DNA from: Clostridium sp. UBA1056
GTDB lineage: Bacteria; Bacillota; Clostridia; Clostridiales; Clostridiaceae
Assembly (NCBI GenBank): GCA_002316385.1
Contig: DCDL01000055.1
Coordinates: 82,451 to 92,462, forward strand
Length of the DNA: 10,012 bases
Direction of reading: 5' to 3'
Positions 5,929 through 10,012 of the stretch are shown piece after piece; positions within the stretch are counted from its first letter, which is position 1; every line of letters begins with the position of its first letter. A model generated the notes under the pieces. It searched no databases, was not told the origin of the DNA, and saw only the letters and a list, made by a program, of their open reading frames with translations. Both the position numbers and the translations under genes were made by a program.

Positions 5929-6939
5929 ATGAGGGTTATGGAATACCTAAAGTCAAGAAGTGGTTTTTTAATAATTAATGGAGTTCTATTTATAATTCTT
6001 GTAGCTATTTTAGTATTTTTAAAGGTTGGAAGTGGATTAATATTTTTAGCCTTTATATTATGGTTTACTCCATTAAGTACATATATAATATTAGAAACTA
6101 TTAAGTATAAACACTTTTTAGATAATATTACAGGAACTGTAGATAATCTTGATAAAAAGTATTTGCTTCCAGAGGTTATGGAAAAGCCAGACTTTCTAGA
6201 GGGAGAAATAGTTTATGAAGTCCTTAAAGAATGTAATAAGACCATGCATGAGCATGTAAAAAAGTATGAATATACTCAAAAGGAATACAGAGAATACATA
6301 GAAATGTGGGTTCATGAAGTAAAAACGCCCATTGCCTCTGCAAGACTTATTATAGACAATAATGAAAGTACAGTGACAAATAAAATTGGATATGAACTGA
6401 AGAAGATAGAAGACTTTATAGAACAAGTCCTTTATTACTCAAAGAGTAATGATGTAAGTAAAGATTATATAATAAGAGAATTTAGCCTAGAAGAAGCTGT
6501 CATGGAAGTTCTAAGAAAAAATTCTAGAGATTTTATAAATAAAAAAATCTCCTTAGATATAGGTGAAATAGAAGGAAAAATCTTTAGTGATATAAAATGG
6601 GTGGAGTTCATTTTAAATCAGATTATAGGAAATGCAATAAAGTACTCTAAGGAATCCAAAGGCATAGTTAGGATATATTCAGCTTTAGGGGAGAATAGGG
6701 TAACTTTAACTATAGAGGACAATGGGGTTGGAATTCCAGAAAGAGATATTGCTAGAGTTTTTGAGAAAGGCTTTACTGGAGATAATGGAAGAAAATTTGG
6801 AAAATCTACAGGAATGGGATTATATCTGTGTAAAAAGCTTTGCGACAGATTAGAGTTGGGAATAAGTATTGAATCAAAGTTAGAGTTTGGAACTAAGGCT
6901 CATATAATCTTTCCTTTAGGAAGACTTACAAATTTTTAA
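5929..6939 (+). CDS. bceS: Intramembrane-sensing histidine kinase, BceS type
   Basis: The protein has 336 residues, normal for BceS-type kinases. Two N-terminal membrane helices (about 12-31 and 37-57) are joined by a loop of only about five residues, so there is no extracellular sensor domain. In this family the kinase senses its stimulus through the partner ABC transporter. The phospho-acceptor is H129 in WVHEVKTPIASARL (127-140). The HATPase domain shows an N box (WVEFILNQIIGNAIKYS, 224-240), the G1 box EDNGVGIP (263-270) and GKSTGMGLYL (291-300). It should phosphorylate the response regulator encoded at 4867. The ATG is preceded by AGGAAGGAG. The stop codon lies two bases before the second repeat element, so insertion just missed the reading frame. 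It is isolated from both neighbours by 387 and 295 bases, which is unusual for this module. Confidence 0.92.
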   Translation: MRVMEYLKSRSGFLIINGVLFIILVAILVFLKVGSGLIFLAFILWFTPLSTYIILETIKYKHFLDNITGTVDNLDKKYLLPEVMEKPDFLEGEIVYEVLKECNKTMHEHVKKYEYTQKEYREYIEMWVHEVKTPIASARLIIDNNESTVTNKIGYELKKIEDFIEQVLYYSKSNDVSKDYIIREFSLEEAVMEVLRKNSRDFINKKISLDIGEIEGKIFSDIKWVEFILNQIIGNAIKYSKESKGIVRIYSALGENRVTLTIEDNGVGIPERDIARVFEKGFTGDNGRKFGKSTGMGLYLCKKLCDRLELGISIESKLEFGTKAHIIFPLGRLTNF

Positions 6940-6941
6940 TA

Positions 6942-7101
6942 GGAGCTTTCGCAAAATGAGTTGGCTTGATTGCAATGTTGAGAGCTAAAATTGGCTCATA
7001 AGTTAAGTTCTAGCTATAAGTTAAAATATATTGCTAATCTAAATAAATATTGAAGTGCTTATTCAATATTTATTTAGATTAGCTTTTTTTGTGAAAGCCC
7101 C
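6942..7101 (+). repeat. MITE-like element, longer copy (between bceS and bceA)
   Basis: The element is 160 bp with terminal inverted repeats GGAGCTTTCGCAAAA (6942-6956) and, as reverse complement, GGGGCTTTCACAAAA at the right end (13 of 15 matching). It lies in the same orientation as the copy at 5579-5698 and shares its right end almost exactly. The interior holds a 9-base direct repeat ATAAGTTAA (6998-7006 and 7016-7024) and the perfect hairpin listed separately. It starts two bases after the bceS stop codon and ends 15 bases before the bceA operator candidate. No coding capacity and no clear target duplication are seen. It looks like a non-autonomous element that a related transposase would mobilise. 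Confidence 0.8.
7033..7090 (+). terminator. Perfect 22-bp hairpin with T7 tract carried by the repeat element
   Basis: Arm 7033-7054 (begins GCTAATCTAAATAAA) is exactly complementary to 7062-7083 (ends TATTTAGATTAGC). The loop is 7 bases (GTGCTTA), and seven Ts follow at 7084-7090. The stem is AT-rich but long and uninterrupted. It is placed to end bceS transcription and to insulate the bceAB promoter. Confidence 0.75.
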
Positions 7102-7116
7102 ATTTTATACAACCGT

Positions 7117-7136
7117 ATCTTACAAAAATGAAAGAT
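7117..7136. promoter_or_regulatory. Candidate BceR-type operator upstream of bceAB
   Basis: ATCTTACA-AAAA-TGAAAGAT is an inverted repeat of two 8-base arms matching at seven of eight positions around a 4-base spacer. The known BceR-type operator is TNACA-N4-TGTAA; here the left half-site is exact (TTACA) and the right has one change (TGAAA for TGTAA). It lies 98 bases before the bceA start, where an activator of bceAB would be expected. Confidence 0.55.
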
Positions 7137-7138
7137 TA

Positions 7139-7183
7139 ATGACATGAAATTAAATATAAGATAATTAAAGAAAAATATATAAT
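7139..7183 (+). promoter_or_regulatory. Candidate promoter of bceAB
   Basis: Just downstream of the operator are ATGACA (7139-7144, five of six to -35) and GATAAT (7160-7165, five of six to -10) with a short 15-base spacer. A perfect TATAAT at 7178-7183 is an alternative -10 without a good -35. Weak core elements would fit an activator-dependent promoter, but which pair is used is unclear. Confidence 0.35.
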
Positions 7184-7234
7184 AAGCTCATGAAGTTAAG
7201 ACAAAACTAAAAATAGATTTTGGGAGGATGAATT

Positions 7235-8002
7235 ATGGAAAACGTCTTAAAGGTTGAAAATATAGAAAAATATTATGGAGGAAAGGGGAATGTTACTAAA
7301 GCCATAGACAATATAAGCTTTCAAGTAGAAAAGGGTGAGTTCCTTGGAATAATGGGACCTTCGGGCAGTGGTAAGACTACTCTTTTAAATTGTATATCTA
7401 CCATTGATACTGTGACTACGGGAAACATAATTATAAATAATAAAGATATAACTACTCTTAAGAATAGAGATATTGAAAAGTTTAGGAGAGATGAGCTTGG
7501 ATTTATATTTCAGGATTTTAATCTTTTAGATACATTAACAGCTTATGAAAATATTGCATTGGCACTTACTATACAAGAGGCAAAACCTAAAAGCATAGAT
7601 GGAAGAGTTAAAGATGTGGCAAGTAAATTAGGTATATGTGAGATTTTAAATAAATATCCTTATGAAATGTCTGGTGGACAAAAGCAAAGAGTTGCTTCAG
7701 CTAGAGCTATTGTTACAAATCCATCACTGATTTTAGCAGATGAGCCTACTGGCGCATTAGATTCTAAGTCATCTAGATTATTACTAGATTCCTTTGAAAA
7801 GTTAAATGAAGAATTGGAGGCTACCATCCTTATGGTTACTCACGATGCCTTCACAGCTAGTTATGCTCATAGAATTTTATTTATTAAAGATGGAAAGGTC
7901 TTTAATGAATTAATTAGAGGAAATGATAGTAGAAAAGAATTCTTTAATAGAATTATAGAAGTAGTGACATTACTTGGAGGTGACAGTGGAGATGTATTCT
8001 AA
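7235..8002 (+). CDS. bceA: ABC transporter ATP-binding protein, BceA type
   Basis: This is the 255-residue cytoplasmic ATPase of a peptide-antibiotic resistance and sensing transporter in the MacB-like (type VII) group. Walker A is GPSGSGKTT (41-49), the Q loop Q93 in FIFQDFNLLD, the signature MSGGQKQR (145-152), Walker B LILADEP with D169/E170, the D loop ALD and the switch histidine H203 in VTHD. All catalytic residues are present. The ribosome-binding site GGGAGG (7222-7227) lies seven bases before the ATG. The gene overlaps the permease start by 11 bases, which implies coupled translation. With BceB it removes target-bound peptide antibiotics such as bacitracin or lantibiotics and relays flux to the BceS kinase; the specific drug is not determinable here. 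Its promoter region carries a BceR-type operator candidate. Confidence 0.93.
   Translation: MENVLKVENIEKYYGGKGNVTKAIDNISFQVEKGEFLGIMGPSGSGKTTLLNCISTIDTVTTGNIIINNKDITTLKNRDIEKFRRDELGFIFQDFNLLDTLTAYENIALALTIQEAKPKSIDGRVKDVASKLGICEILNKYPYEMSGGQKQRVASARAIVTNPSLILADEPTGALDSKSSRLLLDSFEKLNEELEATILMVTHDAFTASYAHRILFIKDGKVFNELIRGNDSRKEFFNRIIEVVTLLGGDSGDVF
7976..7982 (+). promoter_or_regulatory. Ribosome-binding site fixing the bceB start
   Basis: GGAGGTG inside the end of bceA stands nine bases before ATG 7992-7994. It excludes the earlier TTG at 7974, whose own initiation region would lack a Shine-Dalgarno, and makes the two genes overlap by 11 bases. Confidence 0.75.
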
Positions 8003-10007
8003 GATTGCAATAAATAATGTGAAGAAGAGTTTTAAAGATTACACTATATATTTTTTAACGTTAACCTTTGCTGTGTGTATATTCTATAGTTTTAACTCCA
8101 TAGAATCGCAAAAGGCAATGTTTGAGATAAGTAAAAGTGAAGCTGGCTACATAGATATACTAACTACCGTTATTTCATGGGTATCTGTATTTGTGTCTGC
8201 AATTTTGGGTGGATTAATTATTTATGCAAATAACTTTATGATAAAGCGAAGAAAAAAAGAGCTTGGCGTATATATGACATTGGGGATGAGTAAAAGAAAA
8301 ATCTCAAAAATTTTAGTATCAGAATCTTTTTTCATAGGCCTTATATCTCTGGGGGCAGGGCTAATACTTGGCATAGTTTTATCACAAGGACTTTCTCTTT
8401 TTACAGCTAAGCTATTTCAAGTAGGGATGAGCGAATATAAGTTTATATTCTCAGCAGGTGCTGCTGTAAAGACTATAGTTTACTTTGGAATAATGTTTTT
8501 ACTTATAATGATATTTAATACCTTTGTAATTTCAAAGTATAAGCTTATTGATATGATAAATGCTAGTAAGAAAAGTGAAAATATAAAGATAAAAAATCCT
8601 ATAGTTTCAATTATAGTTTTTGTTTTAGGAGTAGGAGCTCTTATATTGGCATATAAGCTTGTAATGGAAGTAGGATTAAAAGTAGAGGATTATAGATTCC
8701 CTATTTCAATAATACTTGGAATTATGGGTACTGCTTTCTTTTATTATGGATTAGCAGGATTTATATTGTATGTAGTTAAAAATAATAAAAATATATATCT
8801 TAAAAAGCTAAATATTTTTGTTACTAGACAGATAAGTAGTAAAATTAACACCAATTTTATATCTATAACAGCTATATGTTTAATGCTTTTTATAACTATT
8901 TCTATATTATCTACAGGATTAAGTTTAAAAAACTCTTTAGAGAGTAGTCTTAAGGATACAGTACCCTTTGATGCTTCAGCTAGAATTATAAACTTTGATG
9001 AAAATTCTACTAGAACGGTGGATGAAGCCTTTAAGGAATATGGATTTAATTTCGCAAATAAAGAAGAATATGTAGTACTAGAAGAGTATAGGCTAGAAGA
9101 AAGTTATGGTGATGTATTAAGAGGATATGGAGATGGTAAAGGAGATAAATTTCTAGATAATAGGTATAATAAAATGTCAGCACTAAAAATAAGTGATTAT
9201 AATAAATTAAGGGAGTTAAATAGACAAAGTTCTATAGACTTAAAAGAAGATGAATTATTAATAACCTCTAACTTCAGTAAGTTAGTGCCTTTAGTTAAGA
9301 AATACATGAAGGAAAATAAGACACTTAAAATAAATAATATAGACTATAATATAAAAAATCAAGAACTTATTACAGAAGCTTATGAAAGCACAGGTTTTGC
9401 TAATAATTTCTTTACAGTAATACTTCCAGACAAAGCTCTAGAAAACCTTAAGCCTGATGAGACTATATTAAATGCTAACTTTGTAGGTGAAGATAGAGAA
9501 AAACGAGAATCAGAAATAGGAGAAGTATTTAAAAATAGTAGAGATGAAGGGGGTTCAGGTAAAGACTTTATAATATTAGGTTATACAAAAACAGACATAT
9601 ACAGTATGACAAAAGGAATGACCACTACAATTTTATATGTAGGAATATATATAGGAATTGTATTCCTAATATCTAGTGCTGCGGTTCTTGCGCTTCAACA
9701 GTTATCTGAAGCTAGTGATAGCATTGACAGATATAAATCCCTTAGAAGAATTGGAGCTTCAAGAAAGATGATAAATAAAACTATATTTATTCAAACTTTA
9801 ATATATTTTGTAATGCCACTAGCCTTAGCTGTAATTCACTCAATTGTTGGAATTAATGTAGCTAATGATTTCATAGCCCTCTATGGTAATGCAGATATAG
9901 GAGCTTCAGCTATGATAACAGCACTACTTATAATAGCTGTCTATGGTGGATATTTCTATGCCACTTATATAGGCTACAAGAATGTAACTAACACTCCAAA
10001 TCTATGA
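7992..10007 (+). CDS. bceB: ABC transporter permease, BceB type (FtsX domains, large extracellular domain)
   Basis: The protein has 671 residues from the ATG at 7992, near the usual length of BceB permeases. Ten membrane helices are predicted: one near 19-36, three between about 57 and 180, three between 203 and 308, then, after an extracellular domain of about 230 residues (309-540), three more (546-570, 599-620, 636-660). This is the signature layout of BceB proteins, where the large domain before helix 8 determines peptide specificity. Two FtsX-type coupling segments are visible: KKELGVYMTLGMSKRKISK (88-106) and YKSLRRIGASRKMINK (581-596). GGAGGTG at 7976-7982 is nine bases before the ATG; an in-frame TTG at 7974 overlaps that site and is rejected. 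The gene ends five bases before the window edge, so anything downstream is unseen. Confidence 0.93.
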   Translation: MYSKIAINNVKKSFKDYTIYFLTLTFAVCIFYSFNSIESQKAMFEISKSEAGYIDILTTVISWVSVFVSAILGGLIIYANNFMIKRRKKELGVYMTLGMSKRKISKILVSESFFIGLISLGAGLILGIVLSQGLSLFTAKLFQVGMSEYKFIFSAGAAVKTIVYFGIMFLLIMIFNTFVISKYKLIDMINASKKSENIKIKNPIVSIIVFVLGVGALILAYKLVMEVGLKVEDYRFPISIILGIMGTAFFYYGLAGFILYVVKNNKNIYLKKLNIFVTRQISSKINTNFISITAICLMLFITISILSTGLSLKNSLESSLKDTVPFDASARIINFDENSTRTVDEAFKEYGFNFANKEEYVVLEEYRLEESYGDVLRGYGDGKGDKFLDNRYNKMSALKISDYNKLRELNRQSSIDLKEDELLITSNFSKLVPLVKKYMKENKTLKINNIDYNIKNQELITEAYESTGFANNFFTVILPDKALENLKPDETILNANFVGEDREKRESEIGEVFKNSRDEGGSGKDFIILGYTKTDIYSMTKGMTTTILYVGIYIGIVFLISSAAVLALQQLSEASDSIDRYKSLRRIGASRKMINKTIFIQTLIYFVMPLALAVIHSIVGINVANDFIALYGNADIGASAMITALLIIAVYGGYFYATYIGYKNVTNTPNL

Positions 10008-10012
10008 TTTGG

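Noticed and set aside
6196..6426. Minus-strand 76-codon open frame rich in hydrophobic residues
   Set aside because: It is antisense to the core of the histidine kinase gene, including the H box; its composition reflects the complementary strand of AT-rich coding sequence.
7974..7991. TTG start for the BceB permease at 7974
   Set aside because: The codon is part of the ribosome-binding region for ATG 7992, and the added residues have no family match.

Overview
The window is strongly AT-rich, A/T-ending codons dominate, and Shine-Dalgarno sites are strong (AGGAG, GGAGGTG). The gene families include an anaerobe-type iron-sulfur dehydratase relative and a BceRS-BceAB peptide-antibiotic module. 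Together these suggest a low-GC Firmicute, most likely Clostridium or a close relative. No phage, plasmid or CRISPR genes are visible.

Region 1 (1-2877) is general metabolism. A minus-strand gene (198-1349) encodes a YjiM-type member of the 2-hydroxyacyl-CoA dehydratase / double-cubane-cluster reductase family. It is divergent from a plus-strand PLP-dependent C-S lyase of the MalY/PatB family (start best placed at 1590). Directly after the lyase stop codon is a headless scrap of a GNAT acetyltransferase. A long hairpin at 2923-2971 then acts as terminator between convergent transcripts. The 197 bases left of the dehydratase gene hold no gene but contain nested inverted repeats that could be a structured RNA.

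Region 2 (3059-10007) looks like a cell-envelope defence locus. A membrane-anchored S41-family peptidase (minus strand, probable TTG start at 4537) is divergent from a BceR-like response regulator, a BceS-like intramembrane-sensing histidine kinase and an overlapping BceA-BceB ABC transporter pair. A membrane-anchored S41 peptidase beside a Bce-type transporter and two-component system resembles streptococcal nisin-resistance (NSR) loci. The working model is that the kinase and transporter sense a peptide antibiotic, the regulator activates bceAB through a palindromic operator at 7117-7136, and the peptidase may degrade the peptide. The peptidase substrate is inference.

The most unusual feature is a pair of related small elements (5579-5698 and 6942-7101) with GGGGCTTTCACAAAA-like terminal inverted repeats. 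One lies after the response regulator gene and one starts two bases after the kinase stop codon. The right copy contains a perfect 22-bp hairpin followed by seven Ts. The left copy has a degraded hairpin and lacks about 70 internal bases. They look like non-autonomous mobile elements that carry a terminator and split what is usually a compact operon into separate units. A perfect 24-bp palindrome abuts the left copy.
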